DNA of 64,000 nt, taken from Mucilaginibacter sp. OK268 (lineage in GTDB: Bacteria > Bacteroidota > Bacteroidia > Sphingobacteriales > Sphingobacteriaceae). Below, one piece after another: positions 44,452 through 52,924 of this stretch. Position numbers and translations under genes: made by a program. The stretch is taken from NCBI RefSeq assembly GCF_900103125.1, contig NZ_FNJV01000004.1, positions 62,001-126,000 of the forward strand, given 5' to 3'. How positions within the stretch are numbered: the first letter of the stretch is position 1; every line of letters begins with the position of its first letter. Under the pieces are notes generated by a model. That model saw only the letters and a list, made by a program, of their open reading frames with translations, was not told the origin of the DNA and searched no databases.

Positions 44452-44515
44452 TTTACCTGTTTATATAAGTGAACACTTGTATAAACAGGTAAACTCGCTG
44501 GTACAAATACCAGCG
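44452..44515. repeat. Two tandem hairpins between convergent genes
   Basis: The first is a 20-bp inverted repeat with one mismatch (44452-44471 and 44474-44493, left arm TTTACCTGTTTATATAAGTG). The second is a perfect 8-bp stem CGCTGGTA/TACCAGCG (44496-44503 and 44508-44515) with loop CAAA. Neither has a T tract. They may be operators, a recombination site or a convergent terminator without U tract. Confidence 0.55.
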
Positions 44516-44549
44516 ATAATTGAACTTTGGTAAAGCTACAAATGATGGG

Positions 44550-44927
44550 TTATTCTACAATGCAAAGGGGTTTTATGTTACCGCATGATTTGGATACGAG
44601 ATCGAGTATCTCTGAGCAGGGAAAGCCCATGTCAATCATGTCCTCCATTAATGAAGCTGTAGCAATTTCTTTTCGGAGAAGGAAACTCTTATCGCTGATG
44701 AATTGATAGATCTCTCCCTTGAACCAATTATAGCCTTGCTGGGAAATTTCGGCATGCAACTCGTAAACGATCCGGTTGTCCGGCTTGGCTTCTAAGAGGC
44801 TTTTCAATAGTTTTACTAAAATGAAATCGGAGTTAAACGAGAATAGCCTGGTAAAAGCATCATGATCAAACTTAGCCTTTATACTTCTGAGCAATATGCC
44901 ATAGTAAAGTTGTTGTCTGAAATCCAT
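44550..44927 (-). CDS. Uncharacterised helical protein
   Basis: The product has 125 residues, mainly helical, with a conserved-looking GFPCSEILDLVSKS end and no known domain, signal or membrane span. It lies 18 nt downstream of the XRE regulator gene on the same strand and is probably cotranscribed. A possible partner of the regulator; function unknown. Confidence 0.55.
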   Translation of the reverse strand: MDFRQQLYYGILLRSIKAKFDHDAFTRLFSFNSDFILVKLLKSLLEAKPDNRIVYELHAEISQQGYNWFKGEIYQFISDKSFLLRKEIATASLMEDMIDMGFPCSEILDLVSKSCGNIKPLCIVE

Positions 44928-44945
44928 ACTTGACTGACATTAAAA

Positions 44946-45332
44946 CTATCTCTTATTTAGCAATTCGTTCTTTTCTTTTTCAGCCTGGAGCAGGCGTTCA
45001 TAAAGCTGTTTATTTTCTTCTACTAGCTCCATTAACTTATCTAAAGGATTAAATGTGCAATGATGCCGAAAATCGCCTGTGCTATTATCGTGAAAATTAT
45101 TAAAGTAATTAAATACAGCTTCTTCACTGAAGTTTTTGATAGCTTCAGATGGGACACCTAATACATTAGCGATTTTTTGGAGGGCATCCTCTTCGACATC
45201 AGCGCTCTGTTCAATTTTAGAAATAGCTTGTTGACTAATTCCTAAAGCAGCGGCAAGTACCTCCTGTTTCATACCTTTTAATTCACGAATGCGTCCAATT
45301 TTCCTTCCGATGTGTACTGTAGATTCTGCCAT
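44946..45332 (-). CDS. XRE-family transcriptional regulator
   Basis: The product has 128 residues: an XRE helix-turn-helix at about residues 10-65 (IRELKGMKQEVLAAALGISQ, then QAISKIEQSADVEEDALQKI) and a C-terminal coiled coil (LMELVEENKQLYERLLQAEK). This two-part design is common in Bacteroidota regulators carried on mobile elements. A pair of 21-bp direct repeats lies 28-65 bp upstream and is the probable autoregulatory operator; the divergent HEPN gene shares this promoter region. Confidence 0.8.
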   Translation of the reverse strand: MAESTVHIGRKIGRIRELKGMKQEVLAAALGISQQAISKIEQSADVEEDALQKIANVLGVPSEAIKNFSEEAVFNYFNNFHDNSTGDFRHHCTFNPLDKLMELVEENKQLYERLLQAEKEKNELLNKR

Positions 45333-45359
45333 GTCTCAAAAATATCGTTTATATGTAAA

Positions 45360-45397
45360 TGTACAAAACAACTGCCTATTTGTAAAATACAACCGCC
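45360..45397. promoter_or_regulatory. 21-bp-period direct repeats, probable XRE operator
   Basis: TGTACAAAACAACTGCC (45360-45376) and TGTAAAATACAACCGCC (45381-45397) repeat at a distance of exactly two helical turns and are both followed by TAT. They lie between the divergent XRE and HEPN genes. Confidence 0.55.
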
Positions 45398-45472
45398 TAT
45401 GGTTCGGTACAGGTAGAGTGTGTTATTCTTTTGTGTTGCCGGTTAATGGAGGCCGGTTTAAAATAGATCATT

Positions 45473-46912
45473 ATGTACACCGGAACTTATGCCCCCTGGG
45501 AACATTACCCAAAAACACTTCGCCATTACGAGGTTGAAAACCCATTGGCCGTTGTAGCTGATTTTTTTAGTGCTGATTCAGTAAAAGGTCATACCAAGAG
45601 GTTAAAAGAATGGCGTTATTACGTAGTCAATAACGAGCATTATAAAGACGAACGTCATGGCCCAGGCAGCTTACTTTTTATTTATGATTTCAATTTAAGA
45701 ATTTTAGAGGCTATGTATTTACTGCTCATCAACCATCAACAGTTCTCTTATCGTAAGAAAAAGCTGACAAAAGCCCAACTGGAAGAAGAAAAAGAAAGGT
45801 GGACATATTTTCCTAAGAATATTTCCAGGAAAGAACAGCTTGATCCCTATAAAGCCGTTAAGAAAGTCTTTAGTAAAATTAAACCACAAGAATACAGGGA
45901 TTACCTACATGAATGGTCACATGCGGCGCTATACAATAAGGCAGACGACGAGGGCCTGTATGCAGGCGAGGTTATTATGGTTTACGAAAATCTAATTAAA
46001 CTATATGCAGCTGCGTGGTTGATTCATCAACGGGAAAGCGATAAACCGGAATTTAAAAAAAGCAAGATTGAAATTGATTTAACCGAAACAGTTACAAAGC
46101 CAACTGCGTTAAGAATCATAAACCCTGCTCCTACAACGGCAGAAAAACTGGCTTTAGAGGAGTTACAGAACCTGATTTTAAAATGCTGCCCACTGGTTAG
46201 GATGATCATTCATTTAGGGATACATCCAAAGCCTTTTACATTTTACATGTTGATTCTAATAGCTGATGAAGAAAAAACACCGGAACATGAAATTAGCAAT
46301 AAAATCGAAGATAACTGCCGACATCTGACTAACCTACATGCGATAGTCCATAAGGTTAGCAGTGCAAAGAAAGCTCTCGATATCGGCAGGCGCTTTTGGA
46401 CTAAGGCTATGGAAAATGGAACTATGGTTTATCAATCACCTGATTTGGTATTGCCGGAGCCGCGTAAAATAGCCAAAGAGATTTTATTAGAAAGAGTGAA
46501 ATTCAATTGGGAAAGATGGGGGATACAGGGAGCGCAATTTTTAAGAGGAGCAGAGCTATACCTGGCAGATAACAATTTTCGTCTTGCGGCATTCCTGCTG
46601 CACCAATCGGTAGAGAGCACGTTAAAAGGCATTATCCAGGCCGTCATAGGTTACCGGGTACAAATGTATAATTTATCAAGATTGCTAAGGCTTACTCTGT
46701 TATTTACCGATGAATTGAAAGATGTGTTTGAACTTAATACTACTGAGGGAGTACAATTGTATACATTACTACAAAACGCCTATTCACAATCAAGATATAA
46801 TAGCGCATTTGATCCTGATGAGGGATCAGTGAGAATATTGGCAATGCGAGTAACCAGGTTTAATCAAACGGCCGAAGGGATCTACAAGCAATTTATTGAA
46901 GATATGAAATAA
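45473..46912 (+). CDS. HEPN-domain protein with duplicated N-terminal module
   Basis: The product has 479 residues. The C-terminal 120 residues (FLRGAELYLADNNFRLAAFL, then LHQSVESTLKGIIQAV) are a HEPN domain of the type often paired with minimal nucleotidyltransferases; the region before it (about 240-340, with LVRMIIHLGIHPKPFTFYML) could be a degenerate nucleotidyltransferase. The N-terminus has two related units, residues about 21-90 (ENPLAVVADFFS...LKEWRYYVV) and 122-187 (LDPYKAVKKVFS...LHEWSHAAL). It is divergent from the XRE gene, as in regulated toxin-like or RNA-binding modules. HEPN fold assignment is fairly firm; the role is inferred. Confidence 0.65.
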   Translation: MYTGTYAPWEHYPKTLRHYEVENPLAVVADFFSADSVKGHTKRLKEWRYYVVNNEHYKDERHGPGSLLFIYDFNLRILEAMYLLLINHQQFSYRKKKLTKAQLEEEKERWTYFPKNISRKEQLDPYKAVKKVFSKIKPQEYRDYLHEWSHAALYNKADDEGLYAGEVIMVYENLIKLYAAAWLIHQRESDKPEFKKSKIEIDLTETVTKPTALRIINPAPTTAEKLALEELQNLILKCCPLVRMIIHLGIHPKPFTFYMLILIADEEKTPEHEISNKIEDNCRHLTNLHAIVHKVSSAKKALDIGRRFWTKAMENGTMVYQSPDLVLPEPRKIAKEILLERVKFNWERWGIQGAQFLRGAELYLADNNFRLAAFLLHQSVESTLKGIIQAVIGYRVQMYNLSRLLRLTLLFTDELKDVFELNTTEGVQLYTLLQNAYSQSRYNSAFDPDEGSVRILAMRVTRFNQTAEGIYKQFIEDMK

Positions 46913-47718
46913 AACTAAGTCGTGACAGCTTCGGCAATATTGGCAGGAGGGAGTTGATTAATTTCTATCGCCTCGTTGCTGAAAATCAGTAAGACACATT
47001 TTCCATTGGAATCATCCAGCTACGATAATCGACGATTTTATTACATTATCCGCTATAGCACCGGGTTCGTTATGCTATCGACTTCGCCGTTACGCAGGCA
47101 TAAGATATGTTCCTCTGACCCTCCTTTTTTTCCTTATTTCCATTTTACCGCAACCGGCAAAGTTACCGACCGGCGGAATGAAATGTCAAGGCTATATAAA
47201 CGAAACCTTTTTATTTGTTTTTAATTGTGTTTCGGCCTTGACATTTCATCCGCCTTTCGCTTTTTTTGCCTAAGCGTCGAAAATGGGATAGTGTGTGCAT
47301 TTATCTACTAATGTATAATATAACGTTTTGCAAAACCGACTAATCTTAGTATTGTCGCCGATACCCAGGCAGCAGATCTTGGTGCTTTCTTTTGCCGTCT
47401 TTAGCAATAAGGCAGAATAAATCTGTTCACAAAAATAAAATTTGCTTGGCTATTGTATATTATTAATAAATTTTTTAGCTTTAGTTGAAATGATAATTGT
47501 TAAAAACACACTAAAAAATACAATTACCTCAACCTAAAACCATCACACTAATATGAAACCTTTCCTTCCAGATATTTCATAAGGTATAATCCCGACAATA
47601 TTTCGTTGCGTATTCTACTATGCGTCATGGGATTGTTATTTCCTGGTTAGTCATTTCGTGAATGATCAATGGTCAAACACACCCTCAATTTCAGTACGAT
47701 CCTTTTTAAATATAAATT
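46913..47718. other. Intergenic region with one long hairpin
   Basis: No gene is supported; an 82-codon plus-strand frame at 46976-47224 has no homology-like features. The main structure is the long inverted repeat at 47172-47254. The 3' part (47430-47718) is very AT-rich and presumably carries the promoter of the RHS-type locus. Confidence 0.45.
47172..47254. repeat. Long stem-loop, 20-bp stem
   Basis: Bases 47172-47192 and 47235-47254 pair over 20 bp with one bulged A (right arm GCCTTGACATTTCATCCGCC). Inside, CGAAAC (47201-47206) pairs with GTTTCG (47229-47234). The size and lack of a T tract point to a small inverted-repeat element or structured RNA rather than a simple terminator. Confidence 0.5.
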
Positions 47719-48708
47719 ATGAAAAAGTTAAACCTGATCATTCTCGCGCTTCTGTTTGTTTCCCCATTTGCCCGGGCTCAATGGACAACCGGCACCAATA
47801 TATACAATACGAATACCGGGAATGTCGGTATTGGTAGTAATAATCCTAACGCTAAACTGACCATTTATCAATCTACCTCCTTAGGCAGTGTAGCCAAAAA
47901 TAACATGTTATTGAGCTCTACCGGAGGAGCGGCTGTTAATAATGTACAAAATAATGTATGGTTGGTCAGAAATGCGGCAGGAAGCGATTTTACGACAGCC
48001 AGGTTACATGACGCCATTTCGATAGATGGAAGTTATATAACGCCGCAAACCGATACGCGGACCTGGTGGGAAAGAGATCCAACAACAGACGTTCAGTCAT
48101 GGGGTTCAGCAGCAAGTACTTATCTCACCTTAAAGCAAGGCAATTTAGGGATTGGTACGATTGCTCCGGCGGCGAAGCTTGACATCACTGTCAGCAGTTC
48201 CAGCTTGACCAATAACATCCGGTTCGGAGACGCGACTCCTGGATATTTGGCTGCTGGAACAAATGGAATTTACCTAAGTAATAATAGCGGCACTGCGGTA
48301 TTTACCGTATTGCATGGAGGGAACGTTGGCATTGGTACACTAATTCCTCAAAATAAATTAGATGTTAACGGAACTATTCATGCCAAACAGGTGAATATCG
48401 ATTTGAGTGGATGGAGTGATTATGTATTTAAAAAAGATTACCCGCTTCTTCCATTAATTGGGGTCAAAGATTATATCGATAAAAATCAGCATTTGCCAGG
48501 CATTCCGTCTGAGCAGGAAATGATAAAGAATGGGCTTAATGTGGGAGAGATGAATCAGCTGCTGATGAAAAAAGTGGAAGAGTTGACTTTGTATCTGATT
48601 GAGAAGGACCGAAAGGAAAAAGAACAGGAGATAAAACTTCAAAATCAGGATGAACGGATTCATAAACTGGAAGAAGTCCTATTAAAAATGACTAAGCCTA
48701 ACAATTAA
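47719..48708 (+). CDS. Secreted tail-fibre-like protein with coiled coil (second copy)
   Basis: The product has 329 residues with signal peptide MKKLNLIILALLFVSPFARA and the mature start QWTTGT, matching the protein at 2485-3384 (HAQWTTSGT). NVGIG repeats occur near residues 36, 140 and 203. The C-terminal region (VNGTIHAKQVNIDLSGWSDY, then NQHLPGIPSEQEM and MNQLLMKKVEELTLYLIE) is nearly the same as in the first copy and ends in a coiled coil. It precedes the YD-repeat gene by 37 nt. Probably a trimeric surface or secretion partner of the two large proteins that follow. Confidence 0.8.
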   Translation: MKKLNLIILALLFVSPFARAQWTTGTNIYNTNTGNVGIGSNNPNAKLTIYQSTSLGSVAKNNMLLSSTGGAAVNNVQNNVWLVRNAAGSDFTTARLHDAISIDGSYITPQTDTRTWWERDPTTDVQSWGSAASTYLTLKQGNLGIGTIAPAAKLDITVSSSSLTNNIRFGDATPGYLAAGTNGIYLSNNSGTAVFTVLHGGNVGIGTLIPQNKLDVNGTIHAKQVNIDLSGWSDYVFKKDYPLLPLIGVKDYIDKNQHLPGIPSEQEMIKNGLNVGEMNQLLMKKVEELTLYLIEKDRKEKEQEIKLQNQDERIHKLEEVLLKMTKPNN

Positions 48709-48745
48709 TCTTTCAGTTGAATCATTTATAGAATCAGATTTCAAA

Positions 48746-51700
48746 ATGAGAAAAATCTTTTATATTATTTTATTGAGTTCTACGCTTTACCGAACTAGCT
48801 ATGCCCAAATTGGAGTGCCCGTAGATCTACAGACTGGTAATCCCTATATTAATATACCGATCCATGAAATTAAAAATGGAGACGTTTCTATTCCGATAAG
48901 TTTATCCTATCATCAAGGCGTTAAGATAGCTCAGCCATACGGCAATGATGGTTATAACATCGGCGTTGGCTGGAGCATAGATGCCGGTGGTACAATAACC
49001 CGCTCGGTGAAAAGTTTGCCGGATGATTATACAGGCACGGGCACAGATACACGAATGGGCTGGTTATATGGAAGCGGTTCTCCCCGGGTACTTAGTTTTA
49101 CTCCTCAAAGCCGTACGGACTGCAGTGGAGATGTTGCCAACTATAATACACTAAATTCATTGGTCAATAGCAATGCGGACACAGAGCCCGATGTATTCAA
49201 TTTTAATTTCGGTGGATATTCCGGCCAGTTTATGTTCGACAATAATAAAGTTATCCGAACCTTGCCTTATAGTGACCTGAATATTCAGCCATCATATTCA
49301 GCCTCCGGTTCAATAGCTTCATTTACCATTACCACAAATAATGGTATGCAATATACTTTTATGCCGACCAGTACCATTACGTTGTCGGTGACACCGGCTG
49401 ATGTTATCAATAATGTACATTATTTAAGAGATAAACTAATAAAATATGCCCAGCCGATTACTTATACCACGGCTTGGGGCTTGACTGCTGTAAATTCCCC
49501 GTCTGGAGGGGCACTACTGTTAAGTTATGGCGGCCAGCAGCCCGGAACGAATATCAATCTGGAAGTAATAGATACGGTGTATACTAACCCTCCGTCGACA
49601 GATATTTACCTTGCCAACAATAATACATCGAACAGCTGGTATCAAAAAAAACTATTTTACACAAAAACGATAACGGATACCAAGCTTTTATCGGGTATAT
49701 CTGAATCAGTAGCGATAAGTTATCCCGGTATTGTTCCTGATAATGAGCAGATTAATTTTGTCTACGGAGCAAGCAATATATATAACCCTGGAGCAAACAA
49801 CGGTCCGAGTAACACAAATCACCAAACTAAACTGACATTAACGGCTTTTCAAGTTTATATAACCAGCAATCTTATTAAAACAATTTCCTTAAATACGATA
49901 AATGTAGGGGGATACTATTTTTTACAGTCTCTTCACGAGTTTGCCAATAATTGTACTGTAAGTCCACCTTATGAATTTGAATATTTAGGAACGACACTTC
50001 GCGGGATTGCTCCTATCACAGTACTGCCCGCGCCACAAGGTACTGTTTCTGCTTCGGAAAGTTTAGATTATTGCCAACAGGACTATTGGGGATATTTTAA
50101 TGGAAATAAGGCGACCACCTTAGTGCCTAACTTGTATATGTATCCTAATGAACCATTGCAAGAAAGATATAGATTGCAACAGATACCGGGTTATACAGGA
50201 GTAGTTAATGCACTTTCAGGTGGTGCAGATCGTACGGTGAGCCCTGGTGCAATTACAGCAGGCTCCCTATCCAGGGTTATTTTTCCAACGGGTGGTAGTG
50301 TTAAAATTGATTATGAACCTAATCAGTATATTGATGCGAGAACAAATCAAACATTTTTTGGAGGAGGCATCAGGGCAAAAACAGTAACACTTCATGATGG
50401 GATAAATGCCAGCAGCGATATTGTAAAAAACTACACCTATTCCGGAGGCTTATTGGTAAACCGGCCGCAATTTGCTTTCTCTATACCAGTATATACAGAT
50501 TACGGTGGAGCCCTTCATACCATCAACGAATATAGTGATCAGCCAACCCAGGCCAGATTTTTTACTGCCCTTTTTGAATATGACTTGAACCCTTATGATT
50601 TTGATTCACCAGATGTGCTATATCAATCCGGTACAGAAAGCCAGGCCGGTAAAGGCAAAATAGTATACCAGTATAGTAACCCCGCAACCTATGCACAGCT
50701 GACATCTCCAGAGTACGCAGCACCTAATCAATGGCAGTCTACTTATTCACAATATGCAACTACCACTAATCCTTCTTCCGGTACATGCATGAGCCAGGGA
50801 TTAATGACAGATGGTTATTATGGCTTCCCTTATCCAACAAACCCTAATTATAGTTTTGAAAGGGGGGTACTGCAAAATGCCCAGGTCTTTAATGAAACCG
50901 GGCAATTAATTAAGCGAACCGATTACAATTACACACCCGTATACCAAAATACTTCCCCGGTAAGTATTTATGGATTGACCTGTGATTATTTTACCTATAG
51001 CTCAAATGATATCAACACTAAAGCATTTGCTTATGGTAAATACCGGTTATTAGCCGCGATGAATAAATACCAGACGACAACCATAGAAAAAACGTATGAT
51101 CCGGGTACAAATTTCGTTAAGGCGGCAACCGTTGAAAAAGATGCATTTTATAATGGCACCAACCACACCTTATTAAGCAGTACACAAACGACAACAAGTA
51201 ATGATGGCACTAATGCTACAACCTATAAAACAAAGTATACCTATCCGCAGGATTATACGGCGTCTACCAATACCGATCCGGTAACAGCGGGGATTTTAGC
51301 GTTGAAAACAAACTATATGAATAATACGGTTATTGAAAAAGTATCTTCAATAACAAAACCTGGACAAAGTGAACAGGTAAACGCGGCCCAGCTGAATAAG
51401 TTTAATATATTTTCTGTCGCTAATCCACAAATCACAAATACAACGGCAAGTTTTACCAATAAGGTTCTGCCGTCGCAAATGCTGATATTAAAAACAAATG
51501 CGCCATTAACTAATTTTACCCCTTCTACGATCAACAGCAATAATCAATTTGTCAATGATACGCGGTATCAGATAACTGTTAATATTCAGGAATACAGCAA
51601 AGGGGGGAATCCTGTTTCACACGATGACGGACATCAGAATTTAACAGCTACGCTTTATGATATCACGGGTTTAAAACCAGTGGCATACATTAAAAACGCT

Positions 51701-52918
51701 TTGGCTAACCAGGTGCTTTACTCCAATTTTGATAACGATTTTCCAACATTTACCACACTCCACAGTTTTGATGAATCTCCAACTGCCGCTTACTCTCTTG
51801 TAAACGGAAGGATTGGTAAAGGTTTATTAGTGGCACCACCGAATTTTACATTTACAAAAAGTGTGATCAATAAAGGCCCCGGACTATATTACGCTTTCTC
51901 GTGCTGGATAAGTACTACGAATCCCGGTTCGATGACAGTTACTTTAACAGATGCAGCCAGTCATTCCAACAGCGGTGTAATAACATATACCAATACAACG
52001 GGCGTATGGACCTATTATAGGATCAGAATACCCGTCAATAATTTAAATTCTACTTTCAGCATCAAGGTACAGAACAGTAATGTTCCAGTGAATGTCGACG
52101 ACATGCTCTTCCACCCCGAACTAGCTCAGGTTATCTTGACAGGATATCAAAATAAATTAAAAATTGCTGATACCGACCCCCATGGTAACACCACTTTTTA
52201 TGCATATGACGGTTTGAGCAGGCCCACGATCGTTACTGATCAGAATCAAAATATCTTAAAGAGATTGGTTTATAGTTATCGAAGTGATTTCGTCCTAAAT
52301 GCGTTATTCAGCATGCCTGCAACGGTGAATACAAATACCGCCGTTAGTTTCTTAAATGGTCCCGTTGATCCCTGCGAACCCGTTGGGATCGTCAGGAATT
52401 GGGATTTTGGAGATGGAAGTACCCTGGCTAATGGCGGTACAAGCCCGAGCCATACATATACAACGGCTGGTAATTATACCGTTAAACTAACGCTTACCCA
52501 TTCCCTATATGGAACTGTAACAACGACCCATACTATCACAGTTAACACCCAATTGGCTTTTGCACTTCATATTACCGGTATTGTTGCCTATAACCTGTGC
52601 ACACAGCAAATTATAGGATATGGTGATCAAGGAGTCGGAGGTAACCCCTTAGGTACTGACACCTTTACAGCGACACCTATAGGGAATTACACTAATCAGT
52701 TTTTGTGGGAACAGGCTTATGATACAGCGCCCAATACCTGGGTTACGCTACCGGGTAGGTCAAACACGGTGACGGTAAGTGTACCACTTAATTCTGATGG
52801 ATCTGTAAGCTCAGACAAAACTTACACACTGCGCTGCACTATGTTACCACAGGCCTTGCAAAAAGTGGCTATTACAACAGCAAAAATAATATTCCTGGCT
52901 CCGAACTGTAACAAATAA
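48746..52918 (+). CDS. Large secreted YD-repeat protein with PKD domain
   Basis: The product has 1390 residues with a signal peptide (IFYIILLSSTLYRTSYAQ). The N-terminal part (GVPVDLQTGNPYINIPIHEI, then GVGWSIDAGGTITRSVKSLP) matches the left-edge protein. A YD-like segment HGNTTFYAYDGLSRPTIV is near residue 1150, followed by a PKD domain at about 1190-1265 (WDFGDGSTLANG...SHTYTTAGNYTVKLTLTH). No toxin domain is seen at the C-terminus. It lies 6 nt before the RHS-core gene and probably forms the shell or carrier of a Bacteroidota RHS-type complex. Confidence 0.8.
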   Translation: MRKIFYIILLSSTLYRTSYAQIGVPVDLQTGNPYINIPIHEIKNGDVSIPISLSYHQGVKIAQPYGNDGYNIGVGWSIDAGGTITRSVKSLPDDYTGTGTDTRMGWLYGSGSPRVLSFTPQSRTDCSGDVANYNTLNSLVNSNADTEPDVFNFNFGGYSGQFMFDNNKVIRTLPYSDLNIQPSYSASGSIASFTITTNNGMQYTFMPTSTITLSVTPADVINNVHYLRDKLIKYAQPITYTTAWGLTAVNSPSGGALLLSYGGQQPGTNINLEVIDTVYTNPPSTDIYLANNNTSNSWYQKKLFYTKTITDTKLLSGISESVAISYPGIVPDNEQINFVYGASNIYNPGANNGPSNTNHQTKLTLTAFQVYITSNLIKTISLNTINVGGYYFLQSLHEFANNCTVSPPYEFEYLGTTLRGIAPITVLPAPQGTVSASESLDYCQQDYWGYFNGNKATTLVPNLYMYPNEPLQERYRLQQIPGYTGVVNALSGGADRTVSPGAITAGSLSRVIFPTGGSVKIDYEPNQYIDARTNQTFFGGGIRAKTVTLHDGINASSDIVKNYTYSGGLLVNRPQFAFSIPVYTDYGGALHTINEYSDQPTQARFFTALFEYDLNPYDFDSPDVLYQSGTESQAGKGKIVYQYSNPATYAQLTSPEYAAPNQWQSTYSQYATTTNPSSGTCMSQGLMTDGYYGFPYPTNPNYSFERGVLQNAQVFNETGQLIKRTDYNYTPVYQNTSPVSIYGLTCDYFTYSSNDINTKAFAYGKYRLLAAMNKYQTTTIEKTYDPGTNFVKAATVEKDAFYNGTNHTLLSSTQTTTSNDGTNATTYKTKYTYPQDYTASTNTDPVTAGILALKTNYMNNTVIEKVSSITKPGQSEQVNAAQLNKFNIFSVANPQITNTTASFTNKVLPSQMLILKTNAPLTNFTPSTINSNNQFVNDTRYQITVNIQEYSKGGNPVSHDDGHQNLTATLYDITGLKPVAYIKNALANQVLYSNFDNDFPTFTTLHSFDESPTAAYSLVNGRIGKGLLVAPPNFTFTKSVINKGPGLYYAFSCWISTTNPGSMTVTLTDAASHSNSGVITYTNTTGVWTYYRIRIPVNNLNSTFSIKVQNSNVPVNVDDMLFHPELAQVILTGYQNKLKIADTDPHGNTTFYAYDGLSRPTIVTDQNQNILKRLVYSYRSDFVLNALFSMPATVNTNTAVSFLNGPVDPCEPVGIVRNWDFGDGSTLANGGTSPSHTYTTAGNYTVKLTLTHSLYGTVTTTHTITVNTQLAFALHITGIVAYNLCTQQIIGYGDQGVGGNPLGTDTFTATPIGNYTNQFLWEQAYDTAPNTWVTLPGRSNTVTVSVPLNSDGSVSSDKTYTLRCTMLPQALQKVAITTAKIIFLAPNCNK

Positions 52919-52924
52919 TCAAAT

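Noticed and set aside
46976..47224. 82-codon plus-strand frame before the RHS locus
   Set aside because: It runs into the long stem-loop, and its composition does not look like a protein.
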